Positions 28,201 to 37,803 of a stretch of 64,000 nt of DNA are shown here, in pieces. The stretch covers positions 310,001-374,000 of the forward strand of contig NZ_JACHIR010000001.1 of NCBI RefSeq assembly GCF_014203355.1. The letters are read 5' to 3'. The notes under the pieces are model-generated. The model saw only the letters and a program-made list of their open reading frames with translations, searched no databases and was not told where the DNA came from. Position 1 is the first letter of the stretch; each line of letters starts with the position of its first letter. The position numbers and the translations under genes are program-made. This stretch comes from Kutzneria kofuensis (lineage in GTDB: Bacteria > Actinomycetota > Actinomycetes > Mycobacteriales > Pseudonocardiaceae).

Positions 28201-29597
28201 CTCAGGTGCCGTAGCTTCGGCCACATCTGCGCCCAGCTGCCACGCGGACCGTCGCAGCGGAAGATGGTGGTGCGCCAGACGACCTCGTCGTTCTTGATGC
28301 CGTCCGGCAAGGTGATCGGCGCGATCGCCTGCACCCGCTGCCAGCCCTGCCGCAGCTGCTCGGCCTTGAACGCCCCTACCACCAACACGGTTTGCGAGGT
28401 GCCGGGCGGCGGGCCCCAGTCGCCGTACGAGTTCTGTCCACTGTAGACGTCGGGCAGGCCGCCGAGGATGGTGAGGGCGCCGGCCTCGCCGTAGTTGCTG
28501 GTGAAGATGGGCGTGCCCGGCGGCATGGTCTGCTCGACCTGCCTGACCTGGTCGACGAACTCCGGCCAGCCATAGGTCTCCATCGGCTCCGGGTCGACGG
28601 CCCGCAGAGTCGTCTGGACCGACGGCGGCAGCACCGGCAAGGTCAGGAACAGGGCCATCACGGCGGTCACGGCCACGGCGGTGAGCCATCCCTTGGACAG
28701 CTTGCCGATCCGCACCGCGCCGGCCGCGAACAGCACGGCCAGCACCGGGGCCGGGTAATAGGACTTGCCTCCGGCCAGCGTGAACACCACCGGCGTCAGG
28801 ATCACGACCACCAGCAGCCAGCGGTGCTTGGTCAGCTCACGGGCGCCGAGCACCCAGACGGCCACCAGCGGCGGCCCGGCTTGCAGGAAGGCCAGCACGG
28901 CCAACTGGGCCAGTGAGCCCAGCGTGCCGCCGGTGCGGTCCGACAACACCGCCGCCATCTCGAACTGCGGCCAGCCGTGCGCCGCCTGCCACACGATGTT
29001 CGGCAGCGCGATCAGCAGCGCCACGCCCGCCGCCAGCCACGGCCCCCACGTCCGGAGCACGTCCCGCCGGTACAGGAGCAGGCCGACGCCGATGCCGACC
29101 AGCAGCACCGCCACCGTGTCCTTGTTCTCCAGGCCAAGGCCCGCGATCACCCCCGGCCACAGCCACGCCCTGACCGCGCCGATCCGCAGTGCCCGCGCCG
29201 TCGTCAGGAAGACCCCGATCCACACCGCCTGGTCCAGCACCGTCGTGCCGAACAACAGCGACGCCCCCACGAAGATCGGGCACGCCGCGATCACCGCCGC
29301 CGCCAGCGTCTGCGCCTTCCGATCGCCGCCCAGCTCAGCGGCCAGCATCGCCGTCAGCACGATGCAGCCCACCTGTGCCGCGATCGCCAGGATCCGCAGC
29401 ACCACCAGGTTGCCGGCCAGCGCCGCCAGCAACGGCGTCAGCGGCGGCTGGTCGATGTAGCCGAACGCCGGATGCCGGCCCGCCGTCACGAAGTAGAACT
29501 CGTCGCGGTGCCAGCCGTAGCGCCACGCCACCGCCAGATGCACCACCGCCGCCACCGCCGCGACGATCAGAACCGAACGCCACCCCACGTTCCGCAT
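28197..29597 (-). CDS. GT39/ArnT-like membrane glycosyltransferase
   Basis: A 466-residue polytopic membrane protein with about 11 hydrophobic helices and a C-terminal extracytoplasmic domain. The first loop has the catalytic-type acidic pair in WRYGWHRDEFYFVTAGRHP followed by FGYIDQPPLTPLLA, typical of the PMT/ArnT family that uses polyprenyl-phosphate sugars. It probably mannosylates or otherwise glycosylates an envelope lipid or protein. It is a single gene with no operon partner. Confidence 0.82.
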   Translation of the reverse strand: MRNVGWRSVLIVAAVAAVVHLAVAWRYGWHRDEFYFVTAGRHPAFGYIDQPPLTPLLAALAGNLVVLRILAIAAQVGCIVLTAMLAAELGGDRKAQTLAAAVIAACPIFVGASLLFGTTVLDQAVWIGVFLTTARALRIGAVRAWLWPGVIAGLGLENKDTVAVLLVGIGVGLLLYRRDVLRTWGPWLAAGVALLIALPNIVWQAAHGWPQFEMAAVLSDRTGGTLGSLAQLAVLAFLQAGPPLVAVWVLGARELTKHRWLLVVVILTPVVFTLAGGKSYYPAPVLAVLFAAGAVRIGKLSKGWLTAVAVTAVMALFLTLPVLPPSVQTTLRAVDPEPMETYGWPEFVDQVRQVEQTMPPGTPIFTSNYGEAGALTILGGLPDVYSGQNSYGDWGPPPGTSQTVLVVGAFKAEQLRQGWQRVQAIAPITLPDGIKNDEVVWRTTIFRCDGPRGSWAQMWPKLRHLS

Positions 29598-29679
29598 GAC
29601 CGGGAATCATCCCGTGTCGGCGGCCAGCTGTCTGCCGAAAACCCACATTCGGTGTGCCGCTGACCGGGACTCGCGGGGG

Positions 29680-30609
29680 TCAGCTCTTGGTGGCCAGGGA
29701 GCGGAGGAAGAAGGCCACGTTGGCGGGGCGCTCGGCCAGGCGGCGCATGAAGTAGCCGTACCACTGGTCGCCGTAGGGGACGTAGACCCGCAGGGTCTTG
29801 CCGGCGGCGGCGATCTCACGCTGGGCGTCCGGGCGCACGCCGTAGAGCATCTGGTGCTCGTAGGTGTCGACGGTGCGGCCGGCGGCCGAGGCGACGTCGG
29901 CGGCGATGGCGACCAGGCGCGGGTCGTGCGAGGCGACCATGGGGTAGCCGGCGCCGTTCATGAGGATCCTCAGGCAGCGCACGTACGACCGGTCGACCTC
30001 CGACTTGTCCTGGTACGCAACGCTTTCCGGCTCCTTGTACGCGCCCTTGCACAGCCGCACCCGCGACCCGGCGCCGGACAGGTCCCGGCAGTCCTGCTCG
30101 GTGCGCCGCAGGTACGCCTGCAGCACGGCGCCGGTGGACGGGAAGTCGACCCGGAGGTCGCCGAGGATGCCCAGGGTGGAGTCCGTGGTGGTGTGGTCCT
30201 CCATGTCCAGCGTCACCGTCGTGCCGACGGCCGCGGCCGCCTCGCAGATCAGCCGGGCGTTGTCCAGGGCGATCTTCTCGCCGTCCTTCGGGAGCGACTG
30301 CCCGACGGCCGACAGCTTCACGGAAACCTCGGCGCCGTGGGCCAGGCCGGAGGAACCCAGCTCCGCGAGCAGCCGCTCGTACGCGTCCACGGTGGCGGCG
30401 GCCTGCGCGGCGTCCGTGGTGTCCTCGCCGAGGTGGTCGAGGGTGACCTTGCGGCCGTCGGCGATCAGCGACGCGGTCACGTCGACGGCCTCACGCAGCG
30501 AGGAGCCGGCCACGAACCTGCGCACCACCGGCCGGGCCAGTGGGGTGCGCTCGACGACCTGCCGGGCCAGCGGCGAGCGGGCGGCGGCCAGCAAAGCGGT
30601 GCGCAGCAT
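29680..30609 (-). CDS. putB: Proline dehydrogenase
   Basis: A 309-residue monofunctional FAD-dependent PRODH that oxidises proline to pyrroline-5-carboxylate and passes electrons to the membrane quinone pool. Signature segments are VTLDMEDHTTTDSTLGIL, RVRLCKGAYKEPESVAY and RVYVPYGDQWYGYFMRRLAE, with the paired arginines that bind the proline carboxylate. AAGGAGG precedes the ATG. It lies 25 bp after the P5C dehydrogenase gene in the same operon, which channels the product. Confidence 0.95.
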   Translation of the reverse strand: MLRTALLAAARSPLARQVVERTPLARPVVRRFVAGSSLREAVDVTASLIADGRKVTLDHLGEDTTDAAQAAATVDAYERLLAELGSSGLAHGAEVSVKLSAVGQSLPKDGEKIALDNARLICEAAAAVGTTVTLDMEDHTTTDSTLGILGDLRVDFPSTGAVLQAYLRRTEQDCRDLSGAGSRVRLCKGAYKEPESVAYQDKSEVDRSYVRCLRILMNGAGYPMVASHDPRLVAIAADVASAAGRTVDTYEHQMLYGVRPDAQREIAAAGKTLRVYVPYGDQWYGYFMRRLAERPANVAFFLRSLATKS

Positions 30610-30634
30610 GGGAATCCTCCTTCTGGGGTGTTGA

Positions 30635-32260
<1,626 letters not shown>

Positions 32261-32384
32261 TGGCACTCCTTCGGCGACGTCGTCGATGCGATGAGGCTAT
32301 GCATCGCGCGCGGGCGTCGTGTTGTACGAACGGCTAAGCTTGCGGGTACCAGATTGTGGAGACGGACAACTTCTACGGGTTTGG

Positions 32385-33950
32385 GTGAGCGTCATCAGCG
32401 GTTCGAGCATCCAGCAGCTGCTGCTCGCGCTCGGCGAGCCGTTCGTCGAGGTGCTGACCGCGCCCGACGGCCTGGACGCCGAGGTGCGTGACGTGGTCAT
32501 TCTCGACCCGGACGACGCCCCCGACTCCCGTGCCGGCGATCTTGTGCTGGTGATCGGCGCCCGCGGCAAGGCCGCCGCCGCGCACGTGCGGGCCGCCGGC
32601 AAGTGCGGGGCGACCGCCGTCGCCGTCAAGGACGCCGCGCCGCTGCGGCAGACCGCCGCCGACGCCGGCGTCGCGCTGCTGGACGTCCGCACCGAGGTGC
32701 GCTGGGAACAGCTGGAGTCGTTGGCGCGCAACGTGGTCAGCACCGCGCGGGGCACCGCCGACGCCGATGCCGGCGAGGTGCTCGGCGATCTGTTCTCGTT
32801 GGCGCAGACCATCGCCGCGCTGACCGGCGGCAGCGTCAGCATCGAGGACACCGCCAACCGGGTGCTGGCGTATTCGCGGTCCTCCGACGAGGTCGACGAG
32901 CTGCGCCGGCTGTCCATCCTCGGCCGGCAGGGGCCGGAGCCGTACCTGAAGATGCTCCGGGAATGGGGCGTCTACCAGCGGCTGCGATCCGGCGAGGACG
33001 TCGTGCACATCGACGAGCGCCCCGAGCTGGGCATCAAGCGCCGCATCGCCGTCGGCATCCACGCCGGGGCGCAGCCGCTCGGGACCGTGTGGGTGCAGGA
33101 GGGCAGCCATCCGCTGGCCGAGCACGCCGACCGGGCGCTGCTCGGCGCCGCCCGGATCACCGCGCTGTACCTCGTGCAGCACCGCAACACCACCAGCGCC
33201 GGCCTGCGGCTGCGGGAGAACCTCCTGGCCGGGGTGCTCGACGGGCGGATCACCGGCGCCTCCGTGGCCGGCCAGATCGGCGCCGACCCCTCGAAGCCCG
33301 CCGCTGTCGTGGCTTTCCTGTTGCGCAGCACCGATCGCACCCGTAGCGAGGTCGAACTCCACCGGGCGGAGATGGTCAGCATCATCTCCGTGCACGCCGC
33401 CTCGTATCGACGCTCCGCGCTCGTCACCCCCATCGGCGGCCGGGTGTACGTGCTGCTGCCCGAGGTCACCGACGCCGCCACCGTCACCGCCATGACCCGT
33501 GACGCCGTCGCCGCCACCCGGCGGCACCTGGGCGTCTCCGTGCAGGCCGGCATCGGCTCCGTCGTCGCCGGGCTGGAGGATGTGCCCGTCTCACGACAGG
33601 AGGCCGACCGGGTCCTCGACGCCATCGCCGGCCGTCCCGAGGTCGACGTCGCCGCCCTTGCCGACGTGCGGACCCAGGTCCTGCTCAGCGAGACCCTGAC
33701 CCTGCTCGCCGAGCATCCCCGTATCCGCGACCCCCGGCTCGATCCCTTGGCCGGCACCGACATCGGCCGTTCCCTGCTCGCCTACCTCGACGCCTTCGGC
33801 GACGTCCGCACCGCCGCCGCCGGCCTGCACGTGCACCCCAACACCCTGCGCTACCGCGTGCGGCGGGCCTGCGAGCTCAGCGGCCTCGACCTCTCCGACC
33901 CCGACCAGCGCCTCGTCGCCCAACTCCAACTCAGGCTGACCAGGCCGTGA
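32385..33950 (+). CDS. PucR-family regulator, likely of proline catabolism
   Basis: About 521 residues. It has a GAF/PucR-like sensory N-terminus, a degenerate GGDEF-like middle (PAAVVAFLLRSTDRTRSEVE) and the PucR C-terminal helix-turn-helix (DVRTAAAGLHVHPNTLRYRV). It is divergent from pruA-putB; proline-responsive PucR activators occupy this position in other actinobacteria, so that role is inferred. The GTG at 32385 (SVISGSSIQQLLLALGEPF) is the best start, though no ribosome site is evident; a TTG at 32319 is in frame. Confidence 0.85.
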   Translation: MSVISGSSIQQLLLALGEPFVEVLTAPDGLDAEVRDVVILDPDDAPDSRAGDLVLVIGARGKAAAAHVRAAGKCGATAVAVKDAAPLRQTAADAGVALLDVRTEVRWEQLESLARNVVSTARGTADADAGEVLGDLFSLAQTIAALTGGSVSIEDTANRVLAYSRSSDEVDELRRLSILGRQGPEPYLKMLREWGVYQRLRSGEDVVHIDERPELGIKRRIAVGIHAGAQPLGTVWVQEGSHPLAEHADRALLGAARITALYLVQHRNTTSAGLRLRENLLAGVLDGRITGASVAGQIGADPSKPAAVVAFLLRSTDRTRSEVELHRAEMVSIISVHAASYRRSALVTPIGGRVYVLLPEVTDAATVTAMTRDAVAATRRHLGVSVQAGIGSVVAGLEDVPVSRQEADRVLDAIAGRPEVDVAALADVRTQVLLSETLTLLAEHPRIRDPRLDPLAGTDIGRSLLAYLDAFGDVRTAAAGLHVHPNTLRYRVRRACELSGLDLSDPDQRLVAQLQLRLTRP

Positions 33951-34221
33951 ACGGACGCAACAGGACCTCCAAGAAGCGCCCACGTAGTCCCGAACGACGT
34001 GGGCGGCCCTGCTGCTCGACCCGCTTCGCCACGCGATCCTGACGTCGGTGCGAGCGCAGCAGGCGCACCAGCCGGCGGTGGCGAGCGCATCGCTCCGCTT
34101 CACGCATGTGGGCCTTGACCAGATCCTCGTACAGCATCATCTCGAACATCACGGGAACCTCTTCCGGGGCTGGATCAGCAATCGGCCATGCGCCGTACGG
34201 TGTTGGTCGCGTGGTATTCAT
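33931..34221 (-). CDS. Small charged helical protein, unknown
   Basis: Up to 96 residues. The ATG at 34221 overlaps the stop of the upstream small gene (ATGA). An alternative ATG at 34149, with GAAGAGG upstream, gives 72 residues beginning MFEMMLYEDLVKAHMREAER. The C-terminal half is very rich in Arg and predicted helical (RHRRLVRLLRSHRRQDRVAK), consistent with nucleic-acid or membrane binding. I do not recognise a family. The 3' end overlaps the convergent PucR gene by 20 nt. Confidence 0.5.
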   Translation of the reverse strand: MNTTRPTPYGAWPIADPAPEEVPVMFEMMLYEDLVKAHMREAERCARHRRLVRLLRSHRRQDRVAKRVEQQGRPRRSGLRGRFLEVLLRPFTAWSA

Positions 34222-34505
34222 GCGGCGGCCTGCCGGCGGGCGCTCATCAGTGCCGCGAGTACGACGTGGCCGGGGGCGGTGAGTTCGGCGGGAACGCGCT
34301 GCCCCTCCTGGGCGGGGCCGGCGGCGCGCACGAGACCCGCATGCGCGAGGTGGTGGGCGGCGCTCTGGTCGCAGCAGGCCAGACCGTCGATGAACAGGTC
34401 GGGTTCGCAACTGGTGGTGGTCTCGGCACGGCCGGCGGCGATGGCATGGAGCATCGCCAATTCACGGTGAGACAAGCTCACATGTGTCGGCGTCGCGGTG
34501 AACAC
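34218..34505 (-). CDS. Small Cys-containing actinobacterial protein, unknown
   Basis: A 95-residue protein starting at the GTG at 34505, seven bases after GAGGAGG. The motif SLSHRELAMLHAIAAGRAE, then SCEPDLFIDGLACCDQ and AAHHLAHAGLVRAAG, looks like a small winged-helix or metal-binding fold with three close cysteines; similar short proteins are common near regulators in Pseudonocardiales, by my recollection only. It is the first of two coupled small genes and divergent from the DUF218-like gene. Confidence 0.6.
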   Translation of the reverse strand: MFTATPTHVSLSHRELAMLHAIAAGRAETTTSCEPDLFIDGLACCDQSAAHHLAHAGLVRAAGPAQEGQRVPAELTAPGHVVLAALMSARRQAAA

Positions 34506-34617
34506 TGGCCGACCTCCTCGGAGTTGTGGTGTTTCCCGGGAACGACGGCGAGCGCCCGGCGAACTGTTCATGGATCACTCCTCTGCGAATGGGACACCGC
34601 ACTTTCCTCGGCGCCCC

Positions 34618-34712
34618 GGAATGAGCGACGCCAGGATGCCGTTGCCGCCGATGTCAGGTCGACAACCTTGAGCGAGGCGGAAAACGCTGTGGCCACCAAT
34701 GGCCGTAGCGGA
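34618..34712 (+). repeat. Duplicated leader region, copy A
   Basis: About 95 bp ahead of the DUF218-like gene that match 35947-36040 ahead of the winged-helix gene. The best-conserved part is AGGTCGACAAC, then TTG starting a frame that reads SEAENAVATNG here and NEMEKSLATNG in copy B. In this copy the frame has no early stop and runs into the next gene, so its peptide may be decayed. Confidence 0.7.
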
Positions 34713-34780
34713 TGTCGCACACCTGCGCCACGCTCACTGGCAAGCCCCACCCTTGTCGGCGGAGAGGAGAAGTCCCGGCG

Positions 34781-35722
34781 ATGGCGTCCCAACCGCTCAC
34801 GTTCGCTCCGGGCGACGACCCGATCGGCCGTGTGCGCGAGTTCGTCGGCAACCCCGCGCTGCGCGCGTTGGTCGAGCAGTTCGGCGGGAGCTGGCCCGCG
34901 GGAGACCTGCCGGAGATTCTGCGGGCACTGGTCGAGTTCTCCGCCGTGTGGGACCGCCGCAGGGGCGCGAGTCGGCTGGACATCCCGGACGATGCCGACT
35001 CCGACAGCGAGCGGGCCATGGCCGCGGTCGAGCAGCTGGGCCTCTGCGACTGCGCACCACCGCAGGAAAGGTCCTACGACTGGGTGCTCGTTCTCGGCGG
35101 CCTGGCAGCGGGCTGCCACAGGCGAACCAAGCACTTGGCCGGACTCCTGGCGGAGGGCGTCATCGAGACCGGCGGCATCTGCCTGCTCGGCTCGTTCCGT
35201 GCCCTACGGAAGGACGAACTCACATCGAGCACCCGCTTCGCCTCGAGCGCCACGACCGAAGCGGACCTGCTGCTGGAGTTGGCCACGCGGGAGTTCCGGT
35301 CCGAACGGACGTGGACGGTCGACGTTGACGGCGATCGGACAGTGACACCGCGCGTGACTCAGCTGCACGCACGGCGCGCCGGCAAACCCGAGGTGCACGT
35401 GTTCGCTGCCCGTAGCAGCCGGCCCGAGCAGCGCGCCGCCAACACCGCTGACACCTACGAGCAGGCCGCCCACGCGTTGAGGTTCCTCCCGAAAGCACGA
35501 CTGCTACTGGTGACAACGCACTTATATGCGCTCTACCAACACTTCGATGCCGTTCGCGTGTTGGGCCTACCGCACCAGGTGTGCCTGGAGACCATCGGCA
35601 CGCCACCGAGGACCGGCGACAGGATCTGGCCCGCCACCTGGTATCTACAGGAAGTTCGCAGCACACTCCAAGCAGGTCTTCGACTTGTCACCGCGGCCGA
35701 GTCGAGAAGGCCAACGCGATGA
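34781..35722 (+). CDS. DUF218 (YdcF/SanA-like) family protein, divergent
   Basis: A 313-residue protein. The segment SYDWVLVLGGLAAGCHRRTK, a later TEADLLLELA, ANTADTYEQAAHALRFLPKA and LLLVTTHLYALYQHFDAVRV follow the order of the DUF218 core (LGG, AE, SrNTyENA, LLVTs-yH), so a distant DUF218 protein is likely. That family is linked to envelope or vancomycin-type sensitivity functions and is biochemically unclear. The ATG at 34781 has GAGGAGA upstream. There is no signal peptide. The duplicated leader suggests shared control with the winged-helix gene at 36057. Confidence 0.6.
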   Translation: MASQPLTFAPGDDPIGRVREFVGNPALRALVEQFGGSWPAGDLPEILRALVEFSAVWDRRRGASRLDIPDDADSDSERAMAAVEQLGLCDCAPPQERSYDWVLVLGGLAAGCHRRTKHLAGLLAEGVIETGGICLLGSFRALRKDELTSSTRFASSATTEADLLLELATREFRSERTWTVDVDGDRTVTPRVTQLHARRAGKPEVHVFAARSSRPEQRAANTADTYEQAAHALRFLPKARLLLVTTHLYALYQHFDAVRVLGLPHQVCLETIGTPPRTGDRIWPATWYLQEVRSTLQAGLRLVTAAESRRPTR

Positions 35723-35833
35723 GCGACTCCGCCGGGCCTGCGCTCTGGCCGCCATGGTCCTCAGTGGGCTGATGCGTTGCCGCCGCAGTGCCGGTGGGAC
35801 AGGGCGGGCCAGGCGAACTTGAGCCGCTGTCGC

Positions 35834-35873
35834 GTCTGGTTCCGGCGCCCCCCTCGGCGCGCCGGAACCAGAC
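35834..35873 (+). terminator. Terminator hairpin after the DUF218-like gene
   Basis: GTCTGGTTCCGGCG (35834-35847) pairs perfectly with CGCCGGAACCAGAC (35860-35873) across a 12-nt loop. It isolates the DUF218-like gene from the next leader. The remaining gap to 36056 holds only leader copy B. Confidence 0.7.
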
Positions 35874-35946
35874 TCATGACAGGTACGTCGCAGGGGACAC
35901 ACTGTCACGTCCGGCTCCGGAACTCCCCCTCTGTCTTCAGCCCTCG

Positions 35947-36040
35947 GAACCGGCCACACCAGAGTGCCGCTGCATCCGATTGGAGGTCGACAACGTTGAA
36001 CGAGATGGAAAAATCGTTGGCCACGAACGGTCACAGAGGC
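35947..36040 (+). repeat. Duplicated leader region, copy B
   Basis: Counterpart of 34618-34712. Differences from copy A fall mostly at third codon positions of the frame that begins at the TTG at 35996 (ACC/ACG, AAT/AAC, GGC/GGT), which argues for selection on a peptide as well as on DNA. Confidence 0.7.
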
Positions 36041-36088
36041 GCACCGAAGGATCCTGATGGCGCTGCGGCTGCATTTCACCGCGGATGA
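35996..36088 (+). CDS. Possible 30-residue micro-peptide overlapping the regulator start
   Basis: A TTG start nine bases after GGAGG opens MNEMEKSLATNGHRGAPKDP and ends at the TGA at 36086-36088, overlapping the start of the next gene out of frame by 32 nt. The first 12 residues are shared with the peptide frame of leader copy A. It could be a regulatory leader peptide (translation controlling the overlapping gene), a signalling peptide or a modified-peptide precursor; no modification enzyme is nearby. Confidence 0.35.
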   Translation: MNEMEKSLATNGHRGAPKDPDGAAAAFHRG

Positions 36089-37088
36089 CCTGGCCCGTAC
36101 CCGCATCATCAGCCACCCGCATCCGACCTGGGAACTGGTGAACAGCCTGCACATCGTCCAGGCCGGTCACACCGTGTCCCGGCACGCGTTGTGGCGGGAG
36201 TCGTCGCTGGCACGGTTGACCCGCCACCCCGACGCTCGCCGCCACCTGGACCTGCTGACCGCGCTGGTGCCGCCACGGGGAAGCTTCCCGGACTTCCTCA
36301 CGCCACACCAGGACTGCGACGACTTCGCCACCTCGTTGGACATCGTGCTCAGCACGCCGACCAGCCGCCTGGCCGTCGAGGTGGCACCGTCCTACCTCAT
36401 GCGGCAGCCACCAGCCGTGACCCGCGACCTCGCCACCGGCGGTCTTGACGCGCTGCACGCGCTGGGCGACGCGATGTCCTGGTATCACAACCTGGTCTTG
36501 GCACCGCACTGGCCCGGCATCGACCGGGCGGTCCGCGGCGACCGAACCGTGCGCGCCGAGGACGTCGCCGCCGGTGGTATCGAAGGACTGCTCAGCAACC
36601 TGGCGGAATGCATCCGATGGACACCCCCTGTCCTGCATGCCCGATACCCGGTCGACCACGACATCGAGTTGGCCGGCCGGGGCCTGACGCTCATCCCCTC
36701 CTACTTCTGCCACGGCACACCCGTCGCGTTCATCGATCCCGGACTCCCACCCGTTCTGGTCTATCCGGTCAGCGAGGTCCAGACCCCAGCCGCCGACCTC
36801 GCCGCACTGGCCAGTCTCATCGGCGACACTCGCGCACGCGTCCTGTACGCCTTGCGCGTGCCACGCTCGACGACCAACCTCGCGGAACACATCCACGCCT
36901 CGCTCGCCGCCGCCAGCAAGCACGCCACCGTCCTGCGCCAAGCCGGCTTGATCAGCAGCACCCGACGCGGCAACACCGTGCGCCACTTCGTGACCGCTCT
37001 CGGGGAACAGTTGTTGGACACCTGCCACGAGCAGACCGCCAGTGGCCTCCTGCTCGCCTCAGCCTCCGGCCGTCGCAGGTGGGCCTGA
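36057..37088 (+). CDS. Winged-helix (ArsR-like, DUF5937-type) transcriptional regulator
   Basis: A 343-residue regulator. The N-terminal MALRLHFTADDLARTRII and the following HPTWELVNSLHIVQ are typical of the DUF5937 domain, and the C-terminus holds an ArsR-type helix-turn-helix (TTNLAEHIHASLAAASKHAT, VLRQAGLISSTRRGNTVRHF, about residues 265-310). The ATG at 36057 lies in the duplicated leader context. Its target is unknown; co-regulation with the DUF218-like gene is inferred from the shared leader. Confidence 0.8.
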   Translation: MALRLHFTADDLARTRIISHPHPTWELVNSLHIVQAGHTVSRHALWRESSLARLTRHPDARRHLDLLTALVPPRGSFPDFLTPHQDCDDFATSLDIVLSTPTSRLAVEVAPSYLMRQPPAVTRDLATGGLDALHALGDAMSWYHNLVLAPHWPGIDRAVRGDRTVRAEDVAAGGIEGLLSNLAECIRWTPPVLHARYPVDHDIELAGRGLTLIPSYFCHGTPVAFIDPGLPPVLVYPVSEVQTPAADLAALASLIGDTRARVLYALRVPRSTTNLAEHIHASLAAASKHATVLRQAGLISSTRRGNTVRHFVTALGEQLLDTCHEQTASGLLLASASGRRRWA

Positions 37089-37136
37089 CCGGCGTTGCCG
37101 GACACCGACCACGCCGGCAGTCGGCGTCAGCCGAGG

Positions 37137-37233
37137 CGGGATCGGAACACGTCGTAGGCGTGCTGTCCGAAGAGGACGAAGCGGACCGTCCACACGGGGC
37201 GGTGATGTCGCCCTCGACGACCTCGATGCCCAC
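37137..37233 (-). pseudogene. Macro-domain protein remnant (internal deletion)
   Basis: A GTG at 37233, two bases after the phosphoribosyltransferase stop, begins GIEVVEGDITAP, the standard opening of an ADP-ribose-binding macro domain. The sequence then jumps, with a change of frame, to VWTVRFVLFGQHAYDVFRSR and a stop at 37137, a typical macro-domain C-terminus. Over 100 central residues, including the ligand-binding loops, are missing. It is a decayed second gene of the phosphoribosyltransferase operon. Confidence 0.65.
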
Positions 37234-37234
37234 C

Positions 37235-37732
37235 TCAGGCCTCGAGGACCTGGCCGCGGCGCTGGACGACCGGGGGCAGGGTGGACCAGGGGAAGTTGAT
37301 CCAGCGGTCGGTGTGCCGCCACACGTACTCGCACTTGACGGTGGAGTGCGGCTTCTCGTAGACGACGGCGCAGCGGACGTCGGCGACCTTGTCGAGGCAG
37401 AAGTCGCGGACGAGTTTCAGCGTCGCTCCGGTGTCGGCGACGTCGTCGCAGACGAGGACCTTGGCGCCGTGGAGGTCGACGGCGTTGGGCACCGGGGGAA
37501 GCATGACGGGCAGGTCGAGGCGCTGGTCGACGCCGGTGTAGAACTCGACGTTCATGACGTGCAGGTTCTTGACGTCCAGCGCGTAGCCGAGGGCGCCGGC
37601 GACGAAGAGGCCCCCACGGGCGATGGACAGCAGCAGGTCGGGCTCGAAGCCGTCGGCGGCGACGGTCTCGGCCAGCTCGCGGCTCGCGGAGCCGAACAAC
37701 TCCCAGGTCAGCACCTCACGCTGATCGTTCAT
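37235..37732 (-). CDS. Phosphoribosyltransferase (xanthine/guanine-PRT-like)
   Basis: A 165-residue type I phosphoribosyltransferase. The PRPP loop is VLVCDDVADTGATLKL (about residues 100-115) and the earlier FEPDLLLSIARGGLFVAGAL provides the pyrophosphate contact. It probably salvages a purine base. The ATG at 37732 is favoured over a start six codons upstream. The next gene of its transcript, a macro-domain protein, is reduced to a remnant. Confidence 0.85.
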   Translation of the reverse strand: MNDQREVLTWELFGSASRELAETVAADGFEPDLLLSIARGGLFVAGALGYALDVKNLHVMNVEFYTGVDQRLDLPVMLPPVPNAVDLHGAKVLVCDDVADTGATLKLVRDFCLDKVADVRCAVVYEKPHSTVKCEYVWRHTDRWINFPWSTLPPVVQRRGQVLEA

Positions 37733-37780
37733 GGCGGTCAGCCTATCCACCCGAAACAGTTATAGCTTTACAACCATGGG

Positions 37781-37799
37781 TTAGGTCAGGCTAAGCTGG
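37781..37799. promoter_or_regulatory. Iron box (IdeR/DmdR-type)
   Basis: TTAGGTCAGGCTAAGCTGG matches 15 of 19 bases of the actinobacterial iron box TTAGGTTAGGCTAACCTAA and lies 5 bp before the siderophore-interacting protein start, overlapping the transcription start region. Iron-loaded repressor should shut the gene off. Confidence 0.75.
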
Positions 37800-37803
37800 G
37801 GCA

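Noticed and set aside
34622-34672. 16-residue ATG frame MSDARMPLPPMSGRQP in leader copy A
   Set aside because: It has no counterpart in leader copy B and no ribosome site, unlike the shared TTG frame.
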